Source of the DNA: Flavobacteriales bacterium
GTDB lineage: Bacteria; Bacteroidota; Bacteroidia; Flavobacteriales_F; PHOS-HE28
Direction of reading: 5' to 3'
Length of the DNA stretch: 64,000 nt
Assembly (NCBI GenBank): GCA_016721825.1
Contig: JADKHI010000005.1
Coordinates: 184,095-248,094, forward strand
The position numbers were made by a program, and so were the translations under genes. This document shows, piece after piece, positions 35,365 to 43,570 of the stretch. Under the pieces are notes generated by a model that saw nothing but the letters and a program-made list of their open reading frames with translations, had not been told where the DNA came from and ran no database searches. The stretch's first letter is position 1. Each line of letters begins with the position of its first letter.

Positions 35365-36321
35365 TCAGCCTCGCTGACGACGGTATGCCTGTCGGGCGGT
35401 CCACTTGTAGCGTAGGAAGCTGAGAAGGAAGGCCAAGCGCGAGCGACCGCTGAGCCGGATGGCATCCACCTCCATGGACAGCCAGGAGGACACTGCAAAG
35501 AGCTTGGCCCAGGCCGCATACAGGGTGGCTTCCTCCGCACGCTGATCCACGCCGGGCACCAACGCCAGTTCCTCACGGACGAGGCGTTCCTCCAGCAACC
35601 GACGTTTCTGCCGCTCCGCCGTGTGGTGGAAACGTGACACGGCGGCATGCTCCCGGAAATGGTTCAGTTCCTCCGCTACGAAGCCCACTTGGGTGCGCGA
35701 CGCCAGTCGCACCCAGAAAAGCCAATCGCCACACATGCGCATGTTCTGGGTGCCTTCCCAGATCCGCGGGACATCAAGCAGGTCGCGTCGGAAGATCACG
35801 GCGCTGGCGTTGGGCACCACGTTCTTCACCTTCAAGAAGCGGTGCACGAATCCGGCACCCGGCATCACCAGGTCCTGTGCGAAGGGGTTGGGCGTGAACG
35901 ATACCGTGTGTTGCAACATGGAACCCTTGCGGATCCCGTCCTCATCAATGATCCGCGACTGGGAGTAGCGCAATCCCACTTCGTCAGTAGCGTGATATTT
36001 CAGCAGCCGTTCAAGCAGATCGGGCGCGCAGCTGTCATCGCTCTCCGCGATCCACACCCAGGTGCCACGCGCCAACGCCATGCCCTTGCGCCATTGATGG
36101 AAGGGACTGCCGCTGTTGACCTCGTTCACCACAACATGCGTCACACGCGGATCACTGGTGAACGCTCGCATCACCAGCACGCTATCGTCCGTGGAGGCAT
36201 CGTCCAAGAGGATCACCTCCAGGTCCGCAACCGTCTGCCCAAGCACACTGCGGATACGTTCACGCAGGAAGGCTGCGTGGTTGAAATTGGGAATGATGAC
36301 GGAAACGAGCGGGGCGGCCAT
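35365..36321 (-). CDS. Glycosyltransferase family 2
   Basis: A 318-residue GT-A enzyme. APLVSVIIPNFNHAAFLRER, EVILLDDASTDDSV and WVWIAESDDSCAPDLLERLL are the donor-binding blocks. TQNMRMCGDWLFWVRLASRT is the acceptor motif with the usual G-D-W-x-F-W. The ATG at 36321 is preferred; a TTG at 36336 overlaps the upstream stop and is an alternative. It is related to the family 2 gene at 30982-31983 by the shared DWLFWVR motif. Confidence 0.86.
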   Translation of the reverse strand: MAAPLVSVIIPNFNHAAFLRERIRSVLGQTVADLEVILLDDASTDDSVLVMRAFTSDPRVTHVVVNEVNSGSPFHQWRKGMALARGTWVWIAESDDSCAPDLLERLLKYHATDEVGLRYSQSRIIDEDGIRKGSMLQHTVSFTPNPFAQDLVMPGAGFVHRFLKVKNVVPNASAVIFRRDLLDVPRIWEGTQNMRMCGDWLFWVRLASRTQVGFVAEELNHFREHAAVSRFHHTAERQKRRLLEERLVREELALVPGVDQRAEEATLYAAWAKLFAVSSWLSMEVDAIRLSGRSRLAFLLSFLRYKWTARQAYRRQRG

Positions 36322-36332
36322 GTGCAGCGTGC

Positions 36333-37157
36333 TCAAGGCGTGCCCTTGCCGCCCAAGGTCCGTTTGAACTTGGCACGCAAACGCTGCGTCAACAGGTCCA
36401 CCAGTTCGCCGTTGCTCAGGTGCTCGCGTGAGCCGCGCTTCAGGCGCATGAACTGTTCCCGCAACGGGGCCAGGAACCGCAGCTGCGGCTTCGCGAAGAT
36501 GTACGCCACGAGCTCCGCTTCACGCTTGCGGGTGTCGTGGATCATGGAGCCAGCGCGCACGCGGTAGTCGAAGAAAGCCTCTTCCACATACCGGAACTGA
36601 ACACCGGCCACCGAACAACGGAGCCAGAAGTCCCAATCCTCCCAGCCCATGTGCGGCATGTGCTCATCGTAGCCCCCCACCCGCTCCCAGATGGACCGGC
36701 GGTAACAGGCGCACGCATCGATGTAGTTGCTCTGCACCAATCGCGTGAAGTCGAAAGCGCCCACCTTCCATGGCCCGGTGCGGCCCTCGAAGTACACGGC
36801 ATCTCCGTACACCACCCCCACTTCCGGTTCACGGTCCAGTACCGAGATGGAACGCTCGATGAAGGCCGGATGGATCCGGTTGTCCGCGTCCAACGATATG
36901 ATGTAGGACCCCGTGGCCAGTGCGATGCCGTTGTTGCGCGCTTTCGCCAAGCCCATGTTGGTCTGCTCAAGCACCGTGCAGCGGCTACGATCCAACCCAG
37001 CGACCACGGCGCGCGTGGCAGCATCGGTGGAACCGTCGTCCACCACGATCACCTCCAACTGCGCGGGGCCGGTGTATGCCGCAATGCTGTCCAGGGCCTC
37101 CTGCACATAGGCGCCCAAGTTGTAGCAGGTGACCACGATGGAGACCTTCGGGCTCAT
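36333..37157 (-). CDS. Glycosyltransferase family 2
   Basis: A 274-residue GT-A enzyme. SPKVSIVVTCYNLGAYVQEA, LEVIVVDDGSTDAATRAVVA and IISLDADNRIHPAFIER give the donor site. MPHMGWEDWDFWLRCSVAG is the acceptor motif (EDWDFW). Its ATG overlaps the stop of the preceding GT2 gene. The C-terminus is basic, suggesting peripheral membrane contact. Confidence 0.86.
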   Translation of the reverse strand: MSPKVSIVVTCYNLGAYVQEALDSIAAYTGPAQLEVIVVDDGSTDAATRAVVAGLDRSRCTVLEQTNMGLAKARNNGIALATGSYIISLDADNRIHPAFIERSISVLDREPEVGVVYGDAVYFEGRTGPWKVGAFDFTRLVQSNYIDACACYRRSIWERVGGYDEHMPHMGWEDWDFWLRCSVAGVQFRYVEEAFFDYRVRAGSMIHDTRKREAELVAYIFAKPQLRFLAPLREQFMRLKRGSREHLSNGELVDLLTQRLRAKFKRTLGGKGTP

Positions 37158-38014
37158 GCTTGGTGCTTCAGTTGCAGGTACTTCTTGAAGACCCACTTCT
37201 TCCTGGGGTTCACCGGGTAGCGCTCGTGCGCCATCCTCTCCAGTATCTCCGCCCGCTTGGTGGCCACGATGGCGCGTTGCGGAGCGGTGAGCTGCGGGAA
37301 GATGATCCGGTAGAACTCGAGGTAGCTGAGGCGTTGCTTCGCCACGCTCTGCTGCGACCAAGCGCCAGCGGCCACTATTCGGTAGACCGCCATCGTATCC
37401 GGTAGGCAAGTGACCCTGCCTTTGCTGGCATGGATGTGATGCAATGCGAGATCGCCGAATGGGACCTGCCAGAACCAGTCAGGCAGCTCATCGACATCGT
37501 TCCTAAAAACGACACTGGCGGTTGCGATGAAATTATAGGTCCTCAAGAGATCGTCCGACCGAACGTCATTCAAATCCACCTCTGCAGGGATCACATGGGG
37601 CTCGAACGCATCGTTCCTGAGCAACAGGCTGCGGTGAAAACACATGTAGACATCAGGCTCGCGCTCCAAGTGATCCACCTGCTTCTGCAGCTTGCTTGGG
37701 TCCGTCCAATAGTCGTCCCCTTCGCACATGGCCACGTATCGCCCTGTGGCTGCTTGGAATACCGTTCGTGTGACGCGGCCTCGCTCCTTCCTGTATTGGT
37801 TCTCGGTTTGAAAGATGGGTTTGATGATAGCCGGATACCGTTCAGCGTAATCGCGAATGATATCGGCCGTGCCATCCGTTGAAGCGTCATCATGCACGAT
37901 CGCCTCGAAAGGGAAGTCCGTGACCTGCGATACGAAGCCCTCTAAGGTCTGACCAATAAAGGCCGCATGGTTGTACGTGATGCAGCAAATGCTCACCACG
38001 GGCTTCTGCGACAT
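37154..38014 (-). CDS. Glycosyltransferase family 2
   Basis: A 286-residue GT-A enzyme. VSICCITYNHAAFIGQTLEG, EAIVHDDASTDGTADIIRDY and GRYVAMCEGDDYWTDPSKLQ, with DDYW, put it in the subgroup that often transfers GlcNAc-type or rhamnose residues in O-antigen synthesis. The DNA is somewhat less GC-rich than its neighbours, which may indicate later acquisition. It starts three bases after the stop of the methyltransferase gene. Confidence 0.86.
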   Translation of the reverse strand: MSQKPVVSICCITYNHAAFIGQTLEGFVSQVTDFPFEAIVHDDASTDGTADIIRDYAERYPAIIKPIFQTENQYRKERGRVTRTVFQAATGRYVAMCEGDDYWTDPSKLQKQVDHLEREPDVYMCFHRSLLLRNDAFEPHVIPAEVDLNDVRSDDLLRTYNFIATASVVFRNDVDELPDWFWQVPFGDLALHHIHASKGRVTCLPDTMAVYRIVAAGAWSQQSVAKQRLSYLEFYRIIFPQLTAPQRAIVATKRAEILERMAHERYPVNPRKKWVFKKYLQLKHQA

Positions 38015-38017
38015 GAC

Positions 38018-38812
38018 CTATGCCAACTTACTGCGCAGAATGAACACCGGGCGATTGCGGAACTCGCCGAGCGCATCAATACGCGCAACGTTATCACCAC
38101 TCAGTTCGTGATACTGGGTGACCCCGTCCGATACCTCCGGAATGCCTATGGCCACTTCCTCCCAATGATCCTTGATTCCCTCACGGAACATCGCGATCAT
38201 CTCCGCCTTCGTACCCTGCTCAAACAAAGGCAGGTCGTAGTTGGTCTTCCAGCTGAAGCCTATCTGTAGCACCAAATACCGGGTCTTGTCCGCGAAGTAG
38301 TTCAAGTTGTCGATGATCGCCTGCTTAGCAGCGGCGATGGTGATCGTGCGATCTCCAAAATCGTCGCCCACGTGATGGAGCACGTTCAACAAGAGGACGA
38401 TATCGAATGGGCTACCCGGGATCTCGCCTTTGAAATCCAAATATCCCTCGACAAGTTCGACAGGCTTGTGAAAGAGCTGTGCGGCCGTTCGGAGGAATTC
38501 CGCATGCTCGGCGTTGCCTTCCACTGCGACCACCTTCGAAGCACCTGCTGACACGGACCCAAAGGAGAAGAAACCAGTGTTCGCTCCAACATCCAAGACC
38601 TTCTTGCCGCCAAAGTCGAGATGTCGGGTGAAGTAGGCCATGCGTTCCTTCTCAAAGCGGCTGTGCTTCTTATTAAGGGTGCTCGGGTCCACGAGCTCAG
38701 CTAGAAAATCGGGCATGATCTGGTAATGGGAATGCTTGGTGGTCTTCCCGTAAAGCGCCTTCATACGCTCGATCCGCTCACGTGTCTCGATGTCGGTCAA
38801 CGTCTGTTCCAT
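38018..38812 (-). CDS. SAM-dependent methyltransferase (class I)
   Basis: A 264-residue protein. KKVLDVGANTGFFSFGSVSA is motif I, KVVAVEGNAEHAEFLRTA motif II, and FDIVLLLNVLHHVGDDFG motif IV, so it binds S-adenosylmethionine. Likely substrate is a sugar or glycan end, where methylation can cap the chain. The gene leads the fifteen-gene minus-strand cluster. Its DNA is noticeably richer in A and T than the glycosyltransferase genes downstream, a hint of separate ancestry. A TACCTTTA box lies 63 bases upstream. Confidence 0.8.
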   Translation of the reverse strand: MEQTLTDIETRERIERMKALYGKTTKHSHYQIMPDFLAELVDPSTLNKKHSRFEKERMAYFTRHLDFGGKKVLDVGANTGFFSFGSVSAGASKVVAVEGNAEHAEFLRTAAQLFHKPVELVEGYLDFKGEIPGSPFDIVLLLNVLHHVGDDFGDRTITIAAAKQAIIDNLNYFADKTRYLVLQIGFSWKTNYDLPLFEQGTKAEMIAMFREGIKDHWEEVAIGIPEVSDGVTQYHELSGDNVARIDALGEFRNRPVFILRSKLA

Positions 38813-38875
38813 GCTCAGTGGGCACTCGCCCGAATAGTGTGTTCGGCGCTGTCGGCAACGCCTTGGAAGGATCGG

Positions 38876-38883
38876 TAAAGGTA
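38876..38883 (-). promoter_or_regulatory. TACCTTTA promoter candidate for glycan cluster
   Basis: Near match to TAnnTTTG in the 216-base divergent region before the methyltransferase gene. It could drive the fifteen-gene cluster. The rest of this spacer shows no gene. Confidence 0.35.
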
Positions 38884-38992
38884 GCGAACTGGTCATGCCA
38901 AATGAGCTCTGACGCAGAGGAGTTCAGGCCCTCAGCGATCGATAATGGAACTTAGACAACGGCCTCTGCCCCACAAGTGTCTGGGGCCCTCG

Positions 38993-39000
38993 TATCTTCG
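38993..39000 (+). promoter_or_regulatory. TATCTTCG promoter box
   Basis: TAnnTTTG-like box 28 bases upstream of the ATG at 39029; it faces the opposite way to 38876-38883. Confidence 0.45.
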
Positions 39001-39028
39001 GAACCTGCCTCCCAAAGCACCGCCATCA

Positions 39029-39589
39029 ATGAATATCAAGGGTAAGAAGGTCCTGCTCAGAGCCATTGAGCCACAGGACCTGGCGCAACTCCAACAATGG
39101 GCGAACGACCCGGAGATCCAATCGGGACTTGGGGGCTGGCACTTCCCATCAAGCTCGGAGGACCAACGCAAGTGGTACGCTTCATTATCGCTAGGCTCTA
39201 TTAACCAACGGTTCGCCCTTGAAACGCCCGACCATGGTCTGATCGGCACGGCGAACATCGTGGACATTGACTGGAAGAACGGGAATGCCTTCCACGGGCT
39301 GATGCTGGGCGACAAGGAGATCCGAGGCAAGGGCTACGGACTAGATGCTGTAATGACCATAATGCGCTACGCGTTCGAGGAGCTTGGACTCCACCGACTG
39401 GATGGCTCCATGATCGAATACAACGAGGCTTCGCTCGGACTCTACATCGGCAAGTGTGGTTGGAAGGAAGAAGGGCGCCAGCGCGATTGGTACTTCAGGA
39501 AAGGAAGGCATTGGGATCGTATCTTGGTGGGGGTCACAGCTGCTGACCATAAGGAGCTGGTCGTAACAACCAAGTACTGGGCTTCATGA
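39029..39589 (+). CDS. GNAT acetyltransferase (RimJ/RimL or sugar N-acetyltransferase type)
   Basis: A 186-residue protein. KKVLLRAIEPQDLAQLQQWA is the RimJ/L-type N-terminus, GDKEIRGKGYGLDAVMTIMR the acetyl-CoA loop, and HRLDGSMIEYNEASLGLYIG the C-terminal block. This type includes the acetylase of UDP-4-amino sugars (PseH-like), and an aminotransferase is encoded 2 kb away, so amino-sugar acetylation is plausible. The DNA is more AT-rich than the flanking clusters. The next gene starts 36 bases downstream. Confidence 0.78.
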   Translation: MNIKGKKVLLRAIEPQDLAQLQQWANDPEIQSGLGGWHFPSSSEDQRKWYASLSLGSINQRFALETPDHGLIGTANIVDIDWKNGNAFHGLMLGDKEIRGKGYGLDAVMTIMRYAFEELGLHRLDGSMIEYNEASLGLYIGKCGWKEEGRQRDWYFRKGRHWDRILVGVTAADHKELVVTTKYWAS

Positions 39590-39625
39590 ACCGTTCATGC
39601 CGGGCACACACGTGTTGATCGTGCT

Positions 39626-40843
39626 ATGGAGGGTCTGTTTGATCGCATCGAAGAGCAGTTGGATGCTGACACAAGTCCTGGAGCTTCGCTGCGTCTAGCC
39701 TTGGAGCTGCGCGCTGCGCCGGATCGCACAAGAGTCTTGCATGCTCTTCGGAAGCGGGTGCTTGCCCGGCCCGATGATGTAACAGCGCGCATCCTGCTGA
39801 TCCAGGTCTACAGCTGGATGAAAGGACCGGAAGCATCCAACACCCACCTGAAGGCGCTTCTCGCGCGCACTGGTTCGAATGTGTTGCGTTCTGTCCAGTC
39901 GAGGATCCTTGCCGCAGAGGGAGGCCGGAACTGTAACATCACGTCAAGGCATGTCTGTTTCCCGGAGTCGACGATCCAAAACATCGGGTTCTGGTTCCAT
40001 CAGTTAACGGGGCCGCATGGCACGAAGGAGGTGATCACCAAGATCATGCACGTGGACCATGTGGGGACCGAGCTCTTGTTCTATAGTACTATTCGATCAG
40101 CTCATCCAAGTCTTCCCCAAATGTCTCCAGGCTTCATCGACCTCATGCAGTTGGAAGACCTGCCTGTGGTGCTACTCACGATCGAACGTGCGGCCGGGAC
40201 GATCCTTGACCCGACCACTTTGAGCGCGGACCAAGTCGATGAACTTGTCCTAGCCTATCGAAACATCTCGGACATCCCGCATGGCGCAGTAGCACGTCAT
40301 TTCGGTCCTCCTGTCACTTCGAATGGCCTTAGCCATGGGTACCTCGCCTCAGCCCTGCACGGCGTGCATACACCTGATGGCTTCTACGCCACAACGACCT
40401 GGCTGCGGGAGGCGGTCATCGGCAAGGGGTACTTGGACCGTTCGGCCCAAGCCGTGCTGGCCTGTATCGACCACATCGAGCGGATCTCGCTGCATGAGCA
40501 AGTAGTGCCGGACCTCCACTATGCGTTCCTGCACGGCGACCTTCATCGGCAGAACGTTCTGTGGGATCAAGGCCACACGGCCTTGCTGGATTGGGCGCGA
40601 TGCACCACTGGCCCCCGGGGCATTGATCTGGTTGTGCTCCTGCGGCGGTTCGGGCATGCGCGCCTCATGGAACTGGCTGCACGCCATGAGGTCATCGCAA
40701 AGCATGATCACATCGCACAGGCCCTGTTCGCCTACGCAATGATCATCGTCAGCGTGGAGATCGACCTACCGGCAATTAAGAATGAGGCTCCCGAACACTT
40801 GTTCGTCCCCGCTGCACAACAGGTGATTAAGTCATTGTCTTGA
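39626..40843 (+). CDS. Phosphotransferase (APH/choline-kinase fold) with helical N-terminal extension
   Basis: A 405-residue protein. LHYAFLHGDLHRQNVLW is the catalytic loop (Brenner motif HGDxHxxN), and HTALLDWARCTTGPRGIDL holds the metal-binding aspartate. The first 110 residues are helical, with a tetratricopeptide-like flavour (LRLALELRAAPDRTRVLHAL, then LIQVYSWMKGPEASNTHLKA), and are not part of the kinase fold. It would phosphorylate a small hydroxyl compound such as a sugar, choline or an aminoglycoside. The glycan setting favours a sugar or headgroup substrate; an antibiotic-resistance role cannot be excluded. Confidence 0.72.
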   Translation: MEGLFDRIEEQLDADTSPGASLRLALELRAAPDRTRVLHALRKRVLARPDDVTARILLIQVYSWMKGPEASNTHLKALLARTGSNVLRSVQSRILAAEGGRNCNITSRHVCFPESTIQNIGFWFHQLTGPHGTKEVITKIMHVDHVGTELLFYSTIRSAHPSLPQMSPGFIDLMQLEDLPVVLLTIERAAGTILDPTTLSADQVDELVLAYRNISDIPHGAVARHFGPPVTSNGLSHGYLASALHGVHTPDGFYATTTWLREAVIGKGYLDRSAQAVLACIDHIERISLHEQVVPDLHYAFLHGDLHRQNVLWDQGHTALLDWARCTTGPRGIDLVVLLRRFGHARLMELAARHEVIAKHDHIAQALFAYAMIIVSVEIDLPAIKNEAPEHLFVPAAQQVIKSLS

Positions 40844-40848
40844 GCAAA

Positions 40849-40901
40849 CAGGGCGCAATCCGCCCCTGGACCAAAGGCGCATCGCTCTTCGATCGTTGAT
40901 C
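40849..40901. terminator. Two hairpins between convergent genes
   Basis: AGGGCG-caatc-CGCCC(C)T at 40849-40866 and CGATC-gtt-GATCG at 40889-40901 lie in the 68-base gap between the kinase-like gene and WbqC. Either could end transcription; neither has a long T tract. Confidence 0.5.
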
Positions 40902-40911
40902 GGCCGCCATT

Positions 40912-41616
40912 TCAGCAAAGCTCATAGTCATCCATCATCCGGAGTACTTCAGAGGAGCTATTGAACATGAGCACATCGATGATGGAAAGGCCAGGCGTGA
41001 AGCTGTCGGACCATTGCTGATAGACCGGCAATAAGCTCCTCAAGAAGAACAACTGCGTACCATTCGCCAAGAACCGGTCACGATCGTATAGTTCGATGCC
41101 GCCGATCGGATTGTGGTAGTGGCTTGCTTGTTCCTGTCCACAGATATGCAAGATCCGCTCCTGCCCTTTCAATTCACCGGCATTGTAGATGGCACTCGAT
41201 GGGATGATAACAGTGGAGATGCCAATGTGCTTGCAAACCGCGCGTATGGCCTTGGTGTTCAACTCAGAAATGGTGCAATCCGTCGCCGACAGCACCTCTT
41301 CTACCAAGCTCATTACCGGAACGTAGCATGGCGCCTTACCGTAGCTCATAGCCAAGGTGCGCAGCAACCTTGACTTCCAATCCCCTTCGTTCGAGACCTG
41401 GATATCCTTGATCGTTCGATTCTGGCTGGCGCCGAGCAGAGGCACGGTGAAGAGCAAAGGCGCTTCATTCACGAGCAGGTTGTTGCGGTTGACCCAACCC
41501 TTCTTGATGAAATTGACATCATCGAACACCACGAAGCGATCCACGGAATGGATCAACTGAAAATACCCCAGATAGGGGAACAGGTAGGGCTGCATGATGG
41601 CCAGCTTCATCATCAT
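40912..41616 (-). CDS. WbqC family protein
   Basis: A 234-residue protein with the family signature MKLAIMQPYLFPYLGYFQLI, then FVVFDDVNFIKKGWVNRN and FTVPLLGASQNRTIKDI. WbqC-like proteins occur in O-antigen and glycan clusters and are thought to act in amino-sugar or glycyl-sugar synthesis, though their reaction is not well established. ATG at 41616, with in-frame ATGs at 41613 and 41610 equally possible. It sits 46 bases from the aminotransferase gene on the same strand. Confidence 0.85.
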   Translation of the reverse strand: MMMKLAIMQPYLFPYLGYFQLIHSVDRFVVFDDVNFIKKGWVNRNNLLVNEAPLLFTVPLLGASQNRTIKDIQVSNEGDWKSRLLRTLAMSYGKAPCYVPVMSLVEEVLSATDCTISELNTKAIRAVCKHIGISTVIIPSSAIYNAGELKGQERILHICGQEQASHYHNPIGGIELYDRDRFLANGTQLFFLRSLLPVYQQWSDSFTPGLSIIDVLMFNSSSEVLRMMDDYELC

Positions 41617-41662
41617 CTTCCCTTTCAGTTATTGGTGGAATGGTGTCAAGGCGTCCTGTCTT

Positions 41663-42748
41663 TCAGCCAAGGACCTCCTTCAGTACGGAAGTGATACGCT
41701 GAATGTCTTGGACCTGCAGATCAATTTGCAAGGGCAAGCAAAGCACACGTCCCGCGACCGATCGGCTCACCCCACAAGGTGCGGAGTTCACATAGGGCAG
41801 CGCATCAAGAGAAGGATAGAAATAGCGTCGTGCGAAAATGGCCTGCTTCGCCAAGTGGTCAAGCACACGCTCACGTGTCAACTCATCGGTAAATAGCACG
41901 GGATAGTACGCGTAGTTGTAGACCGTCCCCTCTGGCAGTGACGGGCGTTCGAGCGGTAGACCGACCAAGGCACTGTCATAATCCTCGAAGACACGCTTTC
42001 TCTCTGCGATGATGTGCTCCACATGCGGCAGCACGGCCATGCCCATAGCGGCATGCACCTCGCTCATCTTAGCGTTCATGCCCAAGGAGAAGTGTTCATC
42101 ACCAACATGGCCAAAGCTCCTAAGCAATCGCAGGCGCTCATCGGTGGCGGCATCGTTCAACACCACGGCACCACCCTCCACGGTGTGGAAGAGCTTGGTG
42201 GCGTGGAAGCTCAAGGTGCTGGCATCGCCGTAGGCCAGAATGCTCTTGCCCTTGTGGATAACATCGAAGGCATGGGCAGCATCATAGATCACCTTCAACC
42301 CGTGCTTACGGGCAATGGCATCAATGGCATCTACGTCGCAGGGGATACCATAGACGTGCGTGGCCAGGATCGCCGTGGTATCCGCATCGACCAGGGCCTC
42401 AATGGCTGCCGGGTCGATGCAACAGGTGTCCGGTAGGATGTCCGCAAAAACGGGTGTGCATCCCTCCCACAGCAGGGCGCTAGTGGTGGCCACATAGCTG
42501 AAGGGGGTGGTGATCACTTTGCCCTTGACGCCTAGGGCGCGAATGGCCAGTTGGATGGCTAGCGTACCGTTGCTCATCAAGCGCAGGTACGGCACTCCGA
42601 ACCGGGCACGCAGTGCCTCCTCCAGTTCGCGGTGGATCGGGCCGTTGTTCGTTAGAATACCAGTGGCATAAGCCTTGCTTAGCCACATGAAGTACTCCTC
42701 CTCGGGGGGGAGGAAGGCCTTGGTAACGTGGATAGGGACGTGTGTCAC
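41663..42748 (-). CDS. DegT/DnrJ/EryC1/StrS sugar aminotransferase
   Basis: A 361-residue PLP enzyme. YATGILTNNGPIHRELEEAL is the N-terminal motif, LMSNGTLAIQLAIRALGVKG binds the cofactor phosphate, DAAHAFDVI carries the aspartate that pairs with PLP nitrogen, and SFHATKLFHTVEGGAVV the Schiff-base lysine. It should aminate a nucleotide-linked keto-sugar, giving an amino sugar that WbqC or the nearby GNAT could modify. It is related to VioA-type 4-aminotransferases by general appearance only. Confidence 0.88.
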   Translation of the reverse strand: MTHVPIHVTKAFLPPEEEYFMWLSKAYATGILTNNGPIHRELEEALRARFGVPYLRLMSNGTLAIQLAIRALGVKGKVITTPFSYVATTSALLWEGCTPVFADILPDTCCIDPAAIEALVDADTTAILATHVYGIPCDVDAIDAIARKHGLKVIYDAAHAFDVIHKGKSILAYGDASTLSFHATKLFHTVEGGAVVLNDAATDERLRLLRSFGHVGDEHFSLGMNAKMSEVHAAMGMAVLPHVEHIIAERKRVFEDYDSALVGLPLERPSLPEGTVYNYAYYPVLFTDELTRERVLDHLAKQAIFARRYFYPSLDALPYVNSAPCGVSRSVAGRVLCLPLQIDLQVQDIQRITSVLKEVLG

Positions 42749-42781
42749 GGGCGGTGAAAGGATCAGAGGTGCTTGCTGAGA

Positions 42782-43555
42782 TCAGATCCAATTGATCGAA
42801 TCCAAGCGCCCACCCTTCCGCACGAACACCAGCTCAACCAACCAGAGCACGGGCTTTTCCCAGGGGCGGTTCAGGTCAGTGATGTCGAACAGGCAGTATC
42901 CCTTGGCATCCATGTAGGAGACCATCTCGAGCACGCTGTTCTTGAACGCCTTGTTCACGATGGCGGCCTCCACCATGAAGACCTCGGTGCGACCGAAGAA
43001 GTCGCTGGCACCTTCGAGCACCTCCAGGTCCAGCCCTTCCGCATCGATCTTGATGATGTCGGGGCATGGCAGGTCGTTGGTGGCGATCAGCTCGTTCAAG
43101 GTCACAACGGGGATCTCTCTTTGCTCCAGGCCACGTGCCTTGGCTTCTTCGGGCGTGAGCCTGAAGTTGCTGCTGTCATCCCGTTTGGCGATGGTGAACT
43201 GGAAGGATCCGGCCTTGCGCCCGGCGCCCACGGGGAAATAGCGGACCAGTGGATCCTTGTCCAGCAGGTCCTGGAACTTGGGCTGCAACCAGCTCTGGGG
43301 CTCCAGCATGGTGATGCGTGCGTGGGGGAACATGGCGCGTGCTTCGCGGGTCCATGCGCCGTGGTTGGCCCCCACATCGACAATGTGGCCTGGCTGGAAC
43401 GCGGCCTTCTGAAGCACGGTGTAAAAGCTGTGGAGCAGGTCGTTCTTGCTGTTCACCTCGGGTGCCTGCGGGGCCTTCTTGGCCGCTGCGGAACGCGTGT
43501 AGCCCAGGCGCGTGGCCACCGGGTGGAACATGGAGCGGATCATTCTCTTCACCAT
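42782..43555 (-). CDS. FkbM family methyltransferase
   Basis: A 257-residue protein. HIVDVGANHGAWTREARAMF is motif I, ITMLEPQSWLQPKFQDLL motif II, and DIIKIDAEGLDLEVLEGA the FkbM signature (IDxEGxxxxVL). It is a SAM-dependent O-methyltransferase, probably of a sugar hydroxyl. The ATG at 43555 is chosen; a TTG at 43570 would reach to within a base of the Wzt gene. With the methyltransferase at 38018 it is the second in the locus. Confidence 0.84.
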   Translation of the reverse strand: MVKRMIRSMFHPVATRLGYTRSAAAKKAPQAPEVNSKNDLLHSFYTVLQKAAFQPGHIVDVGANHGAWTREARAMFPHARITMLEPQSWLQPKFQDLLDKDPLVRYFPVGAGRKAGSFQFTIAKRDDSSNFRLTPEEAKARGLEQREIPVVTLNELIATNDLPCPDIIKIDAEGLDLEVLEGASDFFGRTEVFMVEAAIVNKAFKNSVLEMVSYMDAKGYCLFDITDLNRPWEKPVLWLVELVFVRKGGRLDSINWI

Positions 43556-43570
43556 TGCTGCGCAGTTCAA

